Source of the DNA: Aquitalea magnusonii
Lineage (GTDB): Bacteria; Pseudomonadota; Gammaproteobacteria; Burkholderiales; Chromobacteriaceae
Reading direction: 5' to 3'
Assembly: GCF_003202035.1 (NCBI RefSeq)
Contig: NZ_QJKC01000013.1
Location: 1 to 64,000 of the forward strand
DNA: 64,000 nucleotides
Below, piece by piece: positions 56,094 to 64,000 of this stretch. The notes under the pieces are model-generated. The model ran no database searches and was not told the DNA's origin. It was given only the letters and a program-made list of their open reading frames with translations. A program made the position numbers and the translations under genes. Positions within the stretch are counted from its first letter, which is position 1. Each line of letters starts with the position of its first letter.

Positions 56094-57081
56094 GTTGACT
56101 TCCCAGGTGGGTAAACCAGGATCTCGTGGCTTTATCAATCGATTCAGCGGTCCAGACAGGGGCGTCAGACCAGTCTTGTATGGACGATAGCATGATTTTG
56201 ACGCCCTCTTCGAAGCTAACCTTCGGTTTCCAGTCCAGGACTTGTTGTATGAGTCTGGTGTCGGCGAAAGTGCAGTCTGGCTCGCCGGGGCGCTTGGGAA
56301 TGAAAATGTGCTCTCCTCCAAGTAACTGAGCCAGGTAGAGGACACTGTAATGGTTACCGCTACCCACATTGAGCGCTCGGCCGCAAATGTTAGAGCGTGC
56401 AGCAGCAATGAAGGCATTGGCGACATCTGTAACAAAGGTGAAGTCACGTGTCTGTGATCCATCCCCTACAATTGTCAATGGTAAACCTTTTAGCTTTTGT
56501 GCAAGAAACACACCAAATACCGCGCCATAAGCTCCACTGGTTCGAGAGCGTGGGCCGTAGACGTTGAACAGTCGAAGTGACAGGGCTGGCAATTGGTAAA
56601 CCTTGGCCCAATGCAGTACCAATTCCTCCCCCATGGCCTTGGTTAATGCATACGGATATTCGGGTTGTAAAGCAGCTTGTTCACTGGTCGGATAGCTATC
56701 AGGAATGCCGTAACTGGAGGATGAGGCCGCATAAACAAACCGTTGGATGCCATGTTCTTTGGCGGCCTGCAGCACATTGAGCGTACCGTTGACATTGACA
56801 TCAAAATAGTCTTCAGGTTGTTCGATAGATGGGACGATATCCGATCGTCCAGCCAGGTGAATGACCCAATCGACACCATGGAAATATGTTCTGATCAGCT
56901 GTCGTTCGCGGATATCAGCGCATATGAATTGAAATTCCGGGTGGTCGATGAAACCAGCCAAGTTACGTTCAGTGCCTGTCGAGAGGTCATCAAGGGCCAA
57001 GACTGTGTGTCCTTCTCGAAGCAGCAGATCACAGACATGACTGCCAATGAAGCCTGCGGCTCCTGTAACCAGTACTCGCAT
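56080..57081 (-). CDS. NAD-dependent nucleotide-sugar epimerase/dehydratase
   Basis: An extended short-chain dehydrogenase of 333 residues. The Rossmann motif GAAGFIG is near residue 7, HLAGRSDIVPSIEQP near 82, the catalytic Ser within AASSSSYG, and Tyr-x3-Lys in YPYALTKAMGE near 150. FNVYGPRS and DGSQTRDFTFVTDVANA are the usual substrate-side motifs of GalE/WbpP-type enzymes. It probably epimerises or oxidises a nucleotide sugar; which one is not determinable. It is the first gene of the eight-gene operon, with GGACACTCC just upstream rather than a strong ribosome site. Confidence 0.9.
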   Translation of the reverse strand: MRVLVTGAAGFIGSHVCDLLLREGHTVLALDDLSTGTERNLAGFIDHPEFQFICADIRERQLIRTYFHGVDWVIHLAGRSDIVPSIEQPEDYFDVNVNGTLNVLQAAKEHGIQRFVYAASSSSYGIPDSYPTSEQAALQPEYPYALTKAMGEELVLHWAKVYQLPALSLRLFNVYGPRSRTSGAYGAVFGVFLAQKLKGLPLTIVGDGSQTRDFTFVTDVANAFIAAARSNICGRALNVGSGNHYSVLYLAQLLGGEHIFIPKRPGEPDCTFADTRLIQQVLDWKPKVSFEEGVKIMLSSIQDWSDAPVWTAESIDKATRSWFTHLGSQHADR

Positions 57082-57494
57082 GGAGTGTCCTTGTTGTAGC
57101 TGAGTAGGATGATGAATTTTTATCGTCAAATCGGGGTAAAACTTAAGCAGCAAAGGCAGTTAAGTTTTGCGCCATATTTTAAATTATTTAATTTAAATTA
57201 ATTTAAGCTATTGATTGTCAATGGAAGGCATGATGTCGTTTGATTGTTTGCTAGTTGTTTTGTGAGTAGCAATGTATTATCGGCTACTATTGGAGGTAGA
57301 TGACAATTAGGAATGTGGCATATTGTCACTTGCAGTATTGTTTCAGCCGACTCTATGCAGAATAGTGCAGTTCTCTATGATAATAAGGGATTGTGCACCA
57401 TTATGCATTGATGCTGTTGCTTGTTTTTAATGGTGGGACTAAAGGTCAAGGTAGGCTTCATTTTAATAGTTTGGTATTTATTGTGAGGTATGCT
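57082..57494. promoter_or_regulatory. AT-rich divergent promoter region of the glycosylation island
   Basis: This is 413 bases between the divergent epimerase and glycosyltransferase genes. It contains a nearly pure A/T stretch (57176-57208, TTAAATTATTTAATTTAAATT and continuing) and several other AT runs. No coding frame is convincing. Promoters for both transcription units should be here. I could not place -35/-10 pairs with confidence. AT-rich DNA of this type is a common target of H-NS-like silencers. Confidence 0.5.
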
Positions 57495-58721
57495 GTGTCT
57501 GATAGATTAATTTTACTTGTTAATTCACGCGCAAGCTACTATTTTTCCCTTGGTCTTTCTTTATTGAAAGGCTTTCAGCAAGTGGGCGTCGATTGCAAAG
57601 TAATTGACTGGGCGAATGGCGAGGCTGTGGTTGTGGCGGAGATAGCCAGATTGCAGCCTACTGTTGTGTTTGAGATTAATAAGACCAGGAATCAGAGCGG
57701 TATTATTCCTTCTGAGGTCATCCATATTGGGTGGATACATGATTCCTGGTACATTGATGATAGAAGCGGAGATAAGAAATCACATTGTTATGACCAAAAT
57801 TTTGGTGGCAGTGAAATAACCTATTTTTTACTCAATCCTGAGTATTTTGCGTTGGAATCGCGTCTTGGTGGGCTTTTATCATGGTCCTTGCTTAAGACAG
57901 GTGTCGATATTGATCAATATTATCCATGTGACACAATTACTAATGAGTCCGCAGCTAGTATCTGTGGCTATATACCTGAGCCATTGAGTGTCTATGATGA
58001 ATTTCTCGGAATGAGTGTACTGTCTTGTTCTGGCAAGTCGCCGGTCACGGCAGGTTATCTTATTGATCGGCTGATGAATTATTACAAGGTGTCAGTTGCT
58101 AAGCACTCCGTACGAGATGTGTATCATTTTATAACTACTGAATTGAATCAGAAGCTTGGTTTGAATGTTGATGATGATTTTGTGATTAAACATTTTGGTA
58201 ACCATTGGTTATTATTATTGATGGATACTGAGCTGCCAAGAATGAATGATAGATTTGCAGTGGCTGAGGGGGTTGTATCGGCAGGCTTGCAGCTGTCGAT
58301 TTATGGTCCTGGGCAGTGGGAAAGGTGGCCTAAATTTAAGCCGTTTTATAAAAGAAATCTTTGCTGGTCAAGTGAGTTGGCCGATGTGTATCGAGCTACC
58401 CGTTTTAATATACATAATGGTGCGCTAGGTATGCATTCTCGGGTTCTTGATATCATGGCCTGTTCAGGGGTGGTTTTTGTCAATAAGAACTCGCATGGTA
58501 ATGTAGATGATATTGAGTCAAATTTCACGGCAGGAATTGACTATATTGAGTATGAAATGGAATCCATTTCCGATGATTTGTCATTTTGGATCGGTCGAGA
58601 AAAGCAGCTGGTTGAGGTGGGTCGCAGTGCGCTGGAAAAGGTTCGTACAGGTCATCAATGGAAACATCGTGCACTTCAAATATTAACTGATATAAACGAA
58701 TTGCGTCACATTGTGATGTGA
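57495..58721 (+). CDS. CgeB-like glycosyltransferase
   Basis: The protein has 408 residues, is soluble, and AT-rich in codon choice. N-terminal VSDRLILLVNSRASYYFSLGLSLLKGF and the acceptor-side IGWIHDSWYIDD lead to a GT-B-like C-terminal region. There RFNIHNGALGMHSRVLDIMACSGVVFVNKN matches the nucleotide-sugar-binding segment of CgeB-type glycosyltransferases. GTG 57495 is chosen because GAGG lies six bases upstream and homology begins there. The frame is open 34 codons further upstream. It lies upstream of the giant transferase in the flagellin locus, so it probably acts on the same glycan. Confidence 0.75.
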   Translation: MSDRLILLVNSRASYYFSLGLSLLKGFQQVGVDCKVIDWANGEAVVVAEIARLQPTVVFEINKTRNQSGIIPSEVIHIGWIHDSWYIDDRSGDKKSHCYDQNFGGSEITYFLLNPEYFALESRLGGLLSWSLLKTGVDIDQYYPCDTITNESAASICGYIPEPLSVYDEFLGMSVLSCSGKSPVTAGYLIDRLMNYYKVSVAKHSVRDVYHFITTELNQKLGLNVDDDFVIKHFGNHWLLLLMDTELPRMNDRFAVAEGVVSAGLQLSIYGPGQWERWPKFKPFYKRNLCWSSELADVYRATRFNIHNGALGMHSRVLDIMACSGVVFVNKNSHGNVDDIESNFTAGIDYIEYEMESISDDLSFWIGREKQLVEVGRSALEKVRTGHQWKHRALQILTDINELRHIVM

Positions 58722-58793
58722 AACTGATCAATTTTTATATCTGGTATATGTTTTATATATTTTTAACCCTTTAAATTTTTAGGTGGGTTGTTT

Positions 58794-61700
58794 ATGAATC
58801 AGGGTAAGCTTCAGCATCATCTACTTGATGTAATTAACAAAAAGCCTAGGGTTTGCATCCTCACTCGTGATGGATTGGATGCAGCTTGCTTTCGTTTGCG
58901 ATTGGGCGATGTATTGCAGATGATGAGCCCTGTGTTCGAAACATTTTTCTACAAAAATTCTGCACAGCTGATGCCGAATGGACAATTTCCATTCGAAAAT
59001 GATGAAGAGCTTATTGCTTTTACGGATATGTTTGTCGTGCAGAGGGCATTTCCTTCGCCAGCGTACAAGCCTTTGCTGCAGAAGATTGTGGATTCTGGCA
59101 AGCCAATTATTTATGAGGTGGATGATTGGTTGATAGGTATGCCGGAGAGTCATCCGATGTATGAAGAGTTTAATACTCTTTTCCCTGTTGTTGAATGGTT
59201 GTTACCGCATTGCGCAGCAATTATTACGGCTACGGAGGCTTTGGCAAAAAAATTTGCAAAATATAATAATAATATATCGGTTGTGCCTAACCGGTTGGCT
59301 AGAGCACGCTTGCCTGCTGTAGTAAATAGAAATAATGATGTTGTTACAATTGGTTTTGCTGGAACGGGCACTCACAAAAAAGATCTGGAAAGCATTTCAA
59401 AGGCGTTAATGCGTATTTATTATGAATACGCAGGGCAGGTGCGGTTTGTATTCTGGGGCGATGTTCCTGAGGCAATGGTTGGGAAGAAGGGGGCAAGTCA
59501 CATCGCCCAGTTTTTGCCGTATTCGGATTATCTTCCTCAACTATCAAACCTGAAGATTGACATTGGCATTGCCCCATTGCGTCAAGGCGATTTTAACGAA
59601 GGCAAGTCAGACCTGAAGTGGATGGAGTACACCGTCGCAGGAGCTGCGGCAGTGGTGGCAGATGTTCCTGCGTACAGCTGGCTGAAAGGAACTGGCTTGG
59701 CAACCGTCTGCGATGATGATACTGAATCTTGGTTTACTGCTATTTCGTCATTGATTGAGGACGAAGCGCTTCGCATGAGGCAAGTGGATTTGTCTCGTGA
59801 GCATATCATGAGATATCGTCTTCTCGATGATGCCATGCCGGCTATTTTCAGCATTTGGAATTCAGCTTTGCCACCTTTATTGCGCCGTTCACAACCTGCG
59901 GCTTGGGGTAAAGTCAATATTGCGCCATTGACTGGGTGTGACTTGAACGAGATTCATCGTTATCGTCTTTGGTTAAAGAAGTATAATTTCCGCGAGATAC
60001 ATGTTGAGCAATTGGCAGAGAGAATGATGATAGATTGGCCCAAGCAGCCAGTTTTTAATATTCTATGCATTGCTCAGGCGCATGACCTGCATCGTTTGGC
60101 GGAAAGTTTCGAAAATATGCAGAGCCAGTTATACCCACACTGGCGCCTCATTGTTATTTCGGATACACCTCAGCCGGATGCCATATTTGAAAACAATAAT
60201 CAATTAGGCTGGTTGCAGATAGAGAGTGTTGAAGATCATGAGTTGTTAATTTCTGCAGTAAATGGGGTGATAGCTGATATTCCTGCAGACTGGTGTTTTT
60301 TGCTTTCTTCGGGTTTTCGTTTACAACCTCAGGCCTTGTTGAAGTTTGGTGAAGCTGCAGCTGCTAACTTATCAGCGAAAGCGATCTACTGTGACCATGA
60401 TGTCGTATCCCCAATGGGAGAGCGCTTCCTTCCAAAATTCTTACCTGATTTTTCGCCAGAATATTTGCTTTCAATGGATTACATCGGAAGTGCGGTTGCC
60501 TTCTCGGTTCCTGATTTGGCACGTATTGGTGGCTTTAGAGCTTTTCCTGATGCTTATCAGTATGACGTTTTGCTCCGCTTGATGGGTACTAACGATGCTA
60601 ATACCGTCGTCCACATCGATGACATGCTGCTTTCCCTGCCATGGCAGCAAGCTGCAAATCGACCGTTGGCTGCTGCATCACGCCTTGTAGCCCTTCAGGA
60701 TCATGCAAGCATCCATGGCATAAATGCTGAAGTCACGGAGGGTTTGGTCCCAGGTACTTATCATTTCGAATATAAATTGTCTGGTAACCCATCTCTTAGT
60801 GTAATTATCCCGACTAAGGACAAGTTGGAGTTTCTGGTTCCGTGTGTGGATAGTCTGTTCAATAAAACAGGGTATCAAAATTTTGAACTCATTTTGGTCG
60901 ATAACCAATCTGAGGATGAAGAGTCACATGAGTATTATGCTTCTCTTTTGCAGCGCTATCCAGGGCGTGTAAAACTGATCGAGTATAACCAGAGTTTTAA
61001 TTTCTCTGAGCAGTGTAATCGTGGTGTTGAAGCGGCTTGTGGTGAGTATATCTTGCTGCTTAATAATGATACGGAAATCATTTTTGATAACTGGCTTGAG
61101 CGTCTGCTTGCTATTGCGCAGCAGCCTGGCGTTGGTGCAGTCGGTGCCCGTCTTTTGTACCCCGAAGTAGGGAAGATACAGCATGCAGGCATTTTGCTTG
61201 GCGTTCCTGGTTCCATGCATGGGGTAGCCGATCATGTATTTGAAGGCACGGATTTCAGTGATGGTGGCTATTTGAATCGTGCACTCACGATGCAAAATTA
61301 TTCTGCGCTTACTGCAGCCTGCTTGTTGGTTAATAAGCAAGATTATCTTGCTGTCGGTGGGATGGATGCTGAAAAGCTTAAGGTTTTCTTTAATGATGTC
61401 GACTTGTGCTTGAAGCTCAAGGAAAAAGGGTTGCGCAATGTTTACAACCCCTTTGTTGTCCTATATCACCATCATGGCAAAAGTATTTGTCGTACGACTA
61501 GTGATCCACGTGTATTGCTGGAGGCTGCGGTACGTGAGCGCGATGAGCGTGAAACGATACTGCAGCGCTGGTTGCCCATGATGGCACATGATCCCGCTTA
61601 TAACCGACATCTATCTCTGCGTGAAAGGAAGATGGAAGTTGAGGTGAGCCGAATTGTGTCCTGGGATAAAAAAATACATGGGCGCAAGCGTGTGTTGGGT

Positions 61701-62681
61701 CTGCCTGTTGTCGGGGGAAGCGGTGAGTATCGTCTTAGCCAGCCTCTTTCTGCTTTGCAGCAAGCAGGCAAGCTGGATGGTGAAATTGTGCAACCTTCAC
61801 ATGGCATCCTTTCGATTGCGGAGATGGCTCGCATCTCTCCTGATACCCTGTTGCTACATACGGGTATAAATGATGCCATTTATGAGGCATTGCAGGCTTA
61901 TCGACAATTTTTGCCTGGGATGCGTTTTGTGTTTGGTATCGACGACTTGATTGGAGCAACTCCCGAGAAGAGCAATTTGCATGATCATTGGAAGCGCTAC
62001 TTTCCTGATGCCAAGCAACGGTTGCGCAAGGTATTGAAACTGTTTGATAGCTTGATCGTATCAACAGAGCCGCTGGCTGAATTTACCAAGACCATGATCG
62101 ATGATCGTCGAGTCATCCCTAATCGCTTAAGCAGGGCAAAGTGGGGTGGATTGCAGTCTTCTCGTCGCAGCGGTGCCAAACCTCGTGTAGGTTGGGTTGG
62201 TGCCTCTCAGCACCGTGGAGACCTAGAGTTGCTGTTGTCTGTCATACAGGAAACTGCTGCCGAAGTGGATTGGGTTTTCATGGGGATGTGTTTGCCGCAG
62301 TTTCGCCCGTATGTGGCCGAGGTGCATCATGCGGTTCCGTTTGAGCAGTATCCTGCCGCAGTGGCGCGGCTGAACCTTGATCTTGCCGTGGCTCCTCTCG
62401 AAATTAATGCCTTCAATGTGGCTAAAAGCAACTTGAGACTGCTGGAGTACGGTGCCATGGCTTGGCCGGTGGTGTGTTCAGATATCTTCCCCTATCAGAC
62501 CAATGACGCACCTGTCTGCCGGGTGCCGAACAATCCCGCTGCTTGGGTCAGCGCGATACGTGAACGTGTGCATGACCTTGATGCGGCTGCTCAAGAAGGG
62601 GATGCCTTGCGACGGTGGGTGGAGCGTGATTACTGGCTGGAAGACCATCTGGAGGATTGGTTTGCCGCCTTGAGTGGCTAG
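58794..62681 (+). CDS. Giant multidomain glycosyltransferase, probably flagellin-modifying
   Basis: The protein has 1295 residues. Domains in order: a GT-B (GT4-like) domain at about 15-375 (YEVDDWLIG, GFAGTGTHKKDLESI, DIGIAPLRQGDFNEGKSDLK); a degenerate GT2-like segment at about 410-650; and a canonical GT2 domain at about 667-930 (LSVIIPTKDKLEFL, LLLNNDTEI). A second GT-B domain follows at about 965-1290, repeating the first (FGIDDLIGATPEKS, GWVGASQHRGDLELL, DLAVAPLEINAFNVAKSNLR). It lies directly upstream of flagellin on the same strand, as do the flagellin glycosyltransferases FgtA/Fgt1 in Pseudomonas, so flagellin is the likely acceptor. ATG 58794 follows AGGTGG. Confidence 0.88.
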   Translation: MNQGKLQHHLLDVINKKPRVCILTRDGLDAACFRLRLGDVLQMMSPVFETFFYKNSAQLMPNGQFPFENDEELIAFTDMFVVQRAFPSPAYKPLLQKIVDSGKPIIYEVDDWLIGMPESHPMYEEFNTLFPVVEWLLPHCAAIITATEALAKKFAKYNNNISVVPNRLARARLPAVVNRNNDVVTIGFAGTGTHKKDLESISKALMRIYYEYAGQVRFVFWGDVPEAMVGKKGASHIAQFLPYSDYLPQLSNLKIDIGIAPLRQGDFNEGKSDLKWMEYTVAGAAAVVADVPAYSWLKGTGLATVCDDDTESWFTAISSLIEDEALRMRQVDLSREHIMRYRLLDDAMPAIFSIWNSALPPLLRRSQPAAWGKVNIAPLTGCDLNEIHRYRLWLKKYNFREIHVEQLAERMMIDWPKQPVFNILCIAQAHDLHRLAESFENMQSQLYPHWRLIVISDTPQPDAIFENNNQLGWLQIESVEDHELLISAVNGVIADIPADWCFLLSSGFRLQPQALLKFGEAAAANLSAKAIYCDHDVVSPMGERFLPKFLPDFSPEYLLSMDYIGSAVAFSVPDLARIGGFRAFPDAYQYDVLLRLMGTNDANTVVHIDDMLLSLPWQQAANRPLAAASRLVALQDHASIHGINAEVTEGLVPGTYHFEYKLSGNPSLSVIIPTKDKLEFLVPCVDSLFNKTGYQNFELILVDNQSEDEESHEYYASLLQRYPGRVKLIEYNQSFNFSEQCNRGVEAACGEYILLLNNDTEIIFDNWLERLLAIAQQPGVGAVGARLLYPEVGKIQHAGILLGVPGSMHGVADHVFEGTDFSDGGYLNRALTMQNYSALTAACLLVNKQDYLAVGGMDAEKLKVFFNDVDLCLKLKEKGLRNVYNPFVVLYHHHGKSICRTTSDPRVLLEAAVRERDERETILQRWLPMMAHDPAYNRHLSLRERKMEVEVSRIVSWDKKIHGRKRVLGLPVVGGSGEYRLSQPLSALQQAGKLDGEIVQPSHGILSIAEMARISPDTLLLHTGINDAIYEALQAYRQFLPGMRFVFGIDDLIGATPEKSNLHDHWKRYFPDAKQRLRKVLKLFDSLIVSTEPLAEFTKTMIDDRRVIPNRLSRAKWGGLQSSRRSGAKPRVGWVGASQHRGDLELLLSVIQETAAEVDWVFMGMCLPQFRPYVAEVHHAVPFEQYPAAVARLNLDLAVAPLEINAFNVAKSNLRLLEYGAMAWPVVCSDIFPYQTNDAPVCRVPNNPAAWVSAIRERVHDLDAAAQEGDALRRWVERDYWLEDHLEDWFAALSG

Positions 62682-62707
62682 TTGTCAAAAAAAAGCAGGC
62701 AGGGGGC

Positions 62708-62734
62708 TAAAGTTCGCAAACCGGGTGACGATAA
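62708..62734 (+). promoter_or_regulatory. Sigma-28 (FliA) promoter of flagellin
   Basis: TAAAGTTC, an 11-base spacer, GACGATAA: close to the consensus TAAAGTTT-N11-GCCGATAA. It lies 50 bases upstream of the flagellin start and 27 bases after the giant glycosyltransferase gene, so flagellin has its own late flagellar promoter. Confidence 0.9.
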
Positions 62735-62783
62735 CTAGTCAAGGTCAGCAACTTCGCCCCCGAATGCTCTAAGGAGAATCATC

Positions 62784-63632
62784 ATGGCACTTACCGTCAA
62801 CACCAATATTGCGTCGCTCACCGCGCAGAACAACCTGAGCAACTCCAGCACCTCGCTGAATTTGTCCTTGCAACGCCTGTCCTCCGGTCTGCGCGTAAAC
62901 AGTGCCAAGGATGATGCTGCCGGTCTGGCCATTTCCCAGACCCTTACCTCGGCCATTCGCGGTAACAACCAGGCCATCCGTAACGCCAATGACGGTATTT
63001 CCGTGGGCCAGACGGCTGAAGGCGCGCTGGGCCAGATTGCCAACAACCTGCAGCGTATCCGTGAAATTGCCACCCAGTCTGCCAACGGCTCGGTCAGCGA
63101 CACTAACCGTTCGCAGCTGCAAAAAGAAGTGGACCAGCTGACCCAGGAAATTTCGCGTATCGTTCAAACGACTCAGTTTAACGGTACGTCTTTGCTGTCA
63201 GGTGGCTCTACACTGACTTTCCAGGTGGGTTCGTCCGGTGACGCTTCTAACCAAGTTTCCATCTCGTCAACCGATCTGACATCGGCCGGTACGCTGAATG
63301 CTTATAATTCGTCGCTGACGAATACGGGCACGATTGATGTTACTTCGCAAGCAAAGGCGTCCGGCGTATTGTCCGCGCTTGATGCTGATATCTCGGAAGT
63401 ATCGAATATCCGTTCCACCTTCGGTGCGGTACAAAACCGTTTTGACGCTGTGGTGGCCAACCTGCAAAACTATGTCACCAACCTGACTGCCGCCAACAGC
63501 CGTATTGTTGACGTAGACTTCGCTGCGGAAACGGCTAACCTGACCAAGAACCAGATTCTGCAACAGGCTGGTACTTCCATCCTGAAACAGGCCAACTCGC
63601 TGTCGCAGTCGGCACTGACTCTGCTGCAGTAA
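62784..63632 (+). CDS. fliC: Flagellin
   Basis: The protein has 282 residues, short for a flagellin. The conserved N-terminal D0/D1 region (ALTVNTNIASLTAQNNLSNS, LQRLSSGLRVNSAKDDAAGL) and C-terminal region (VVANLQNYVTNLTAANSRI, VDFAAETANLTKNQILQQAG) are intact, with a compact Ser/Thr-rich middle (about 140-195) that would be exposed and is the natural glycosylation target. It polymerises into the filament after type III export. ATG 62784 follows AAGGAGA. A sigma-28 promoter precedes it; flaG follows. Confidence 0.97.
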   Translation: MALTVNTNIASLTAQNNLSNSSTSLNLSLQRLSSGLRVNSAKDDAAGLAISQTLTSAIRGNNQAIRNANDGISVGQTAEGALGQIANNLQRIREIATQSANGSVSDTNRSQLQKEVDQLTQEISRIVQTTQFNGTSLLSGGSTLTFQVGSSGDASNQVSISSTDLTSAGTLNAYNSSLTNTGTIDVTSQAKASGVLSALDADISEVSNIRSTFGAVQNRFDAVVANLQNYVTNLTAANSRIVDVDFAAETANLTKNQILQQAGTSILKQANSLSQSALTLLQ

Positions 63633-63660
63633 GCTACACTGAAGCCATAAGCTGAAGAAT

Positions 63661-63690
63661 CGGCCTCGGTTGGCATGCTAACCGGGGCCG
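63661..63690 (+). other. Hairpin between flagellin and flaG
   Basis: CGGCCTCGGTT and AACCGGGGCCG form an 11-base stem (one G-T pair) 28 bases after the flagellin stop. There is no T-run. It probably stabilises flagellin mRNA and reduces read-through into flaG. Confidence 0.6.
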
Positions 63691-63710
63691 TCTGCACAGG
63701 AGTAGTTGCC

Positions 63711-64000
63711 ATGCAAATATCATCAACGAATGGTCCGGTCCTGCCTTTGGCGACCACCCCGACGGCGCGTCAGCAAAATCAGCTGATCCAGGGTAATACT
63801 GCTGATGCCACGGCAAGTTCGGTTCTGCCCAACTCGACAGCAGGCGTGACGGCGGTGGGGCAAAGCCAGGCACAAAATGCTTCCAGTGACGGAACTCAGC
63901 AAAAGAAACCCGATCCACAAGAGCTGCAGAATTCGGTCAAACAGCTGAATGATGTAGCCAAGCTTTATTCCAGTCAGTTAGAGTTCTCTGTCGATAAAGA
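63711..64000 (+). CDS. flaG: FlaG family flagellar protein (cut by window edge)
   Basis: The first 96 codons lie in the window and the frame remains open at the right edge. A Gln/Ser/Thr-rich N-terminus is followed by ELQNSVKQLNDVAKLYSSQL and EFSVDKD, the core of FlaG, which usually reads LQFSVDKDTG. FlaG affects filament length; its place behind flagellin is standard. ATG 63711 follows CAGGAGTAG. Confidence 0.88.
   Translation, partial: MQISSTNGPVLPLATTPTARQQNQLIQGNTADATASSVLPNSTAGVTAVGQSQAQNASSDGTQQKKPDPQELQNSVKQLNDVAKLYSSQLEFSVDK

Noticed and set aside
57150-57450. AT-rich stretch as a replication origin
   Set aside because: No DnaA-box cluster or origin-linked genes are present. It fits a divergent promoter region in laterally acquired DNA.

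Overview
The window comes from a GC-rich betaproteobacterium, most likely a member of the Neisseriales family Chromobacteriaceae (Chromobacterium, Aquitalea or Vogesella type). This is inferred from the 5S rRNA, the smc / zipA / ligA arrangement, the long LigA, the b561-YceI-YceI operon and general protein style. No database was searched. Housekeeping and catabolic DNA fills positions 1 to about 47,550. A visibly more AT-rich surface-glycosylation island follows (about 47,600-62,700), ending at a flagellin gene with a sigma-28 promoter.

Layout. 1-360: end of an rRNA operon with two tandem 5S genes, each with its own terminator. 375-5113: DUF523 protein and MocR regulator (overlapping, minus strand), divergent from a rhodanese, a GNAT acetyltransferase and a protein of unknown function. 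5216-8033: gabT-gabD. 8307-14438: TetR-controlled RND efflux operon (TetR, lipoprotein adaptor, pump, outer-membrane channel). 14578-16059: argB and a two-CBS protein. 16124-21372: glutarate catabolism, with an IclR regulator divergent from glutaryl-CoA dehydrogenase over two tandem operator-like sites, then a family III CoA-transferase and ETF-ubiquinone oxidoreductase. 21491-22672: a short aromatic-rich leader peptide and attenuator-like terminator in front of two uncharacterised genes. 23021-28522: DUF3820, a circularly permuted GTPase, small hypothetical genes, and an MFS transporter coupled to an amidase. 28592-36342 (minus): hpt, galU, TPR glycosyltransferase-like protein, ligA, zipA-like, moaA. 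36595-38763: MarR, cytochrome b561, two YceI proteins. 38826-44507 (minus): TonB-like, NarK-type transporter, Smc. 44649-47537: YqgE, RuvX, two DUF3592 proteins and a methylthioinosine/methylthioadenosine phosphorylase.

Island. On the minus strand eight tightly packed genes run epimerase, GmhA-like isomerase, a fused nucleotidyltransferase-sugar kinase in the reverse of the HldE order, radical SAM protein, TPP-dependent E1 alpha and beta subunits, a second radical SAM protein, and a double-domain glycosyltransferase. Divergent on the plus strand are a CgeB-like glycosyltransferase and a 1295-residue multidomain glycosyltransferase directly upstream of flagellin and FlaG. The simplest reading is a pathway that makes an unusual nucleotide-activated, probably heptose-derived sugar and attaches it to flagellin. 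The pairing of two paralogous radical SAM enzymes with an E1 pair lacking E2 and E3 partners is the most novel feature here.

Other links. GabT-GabD could also act as 5-aminovalerate aminotransferase and glutarate semialdehyde dehydrogenase. With the glutarate genes they would give a route from 5-aminovalerate to crotonyl-CoA, with electrons passed through ETF to quinone. No tRNA, CRISPR array, insertion sequence or prophage gene was recognised.
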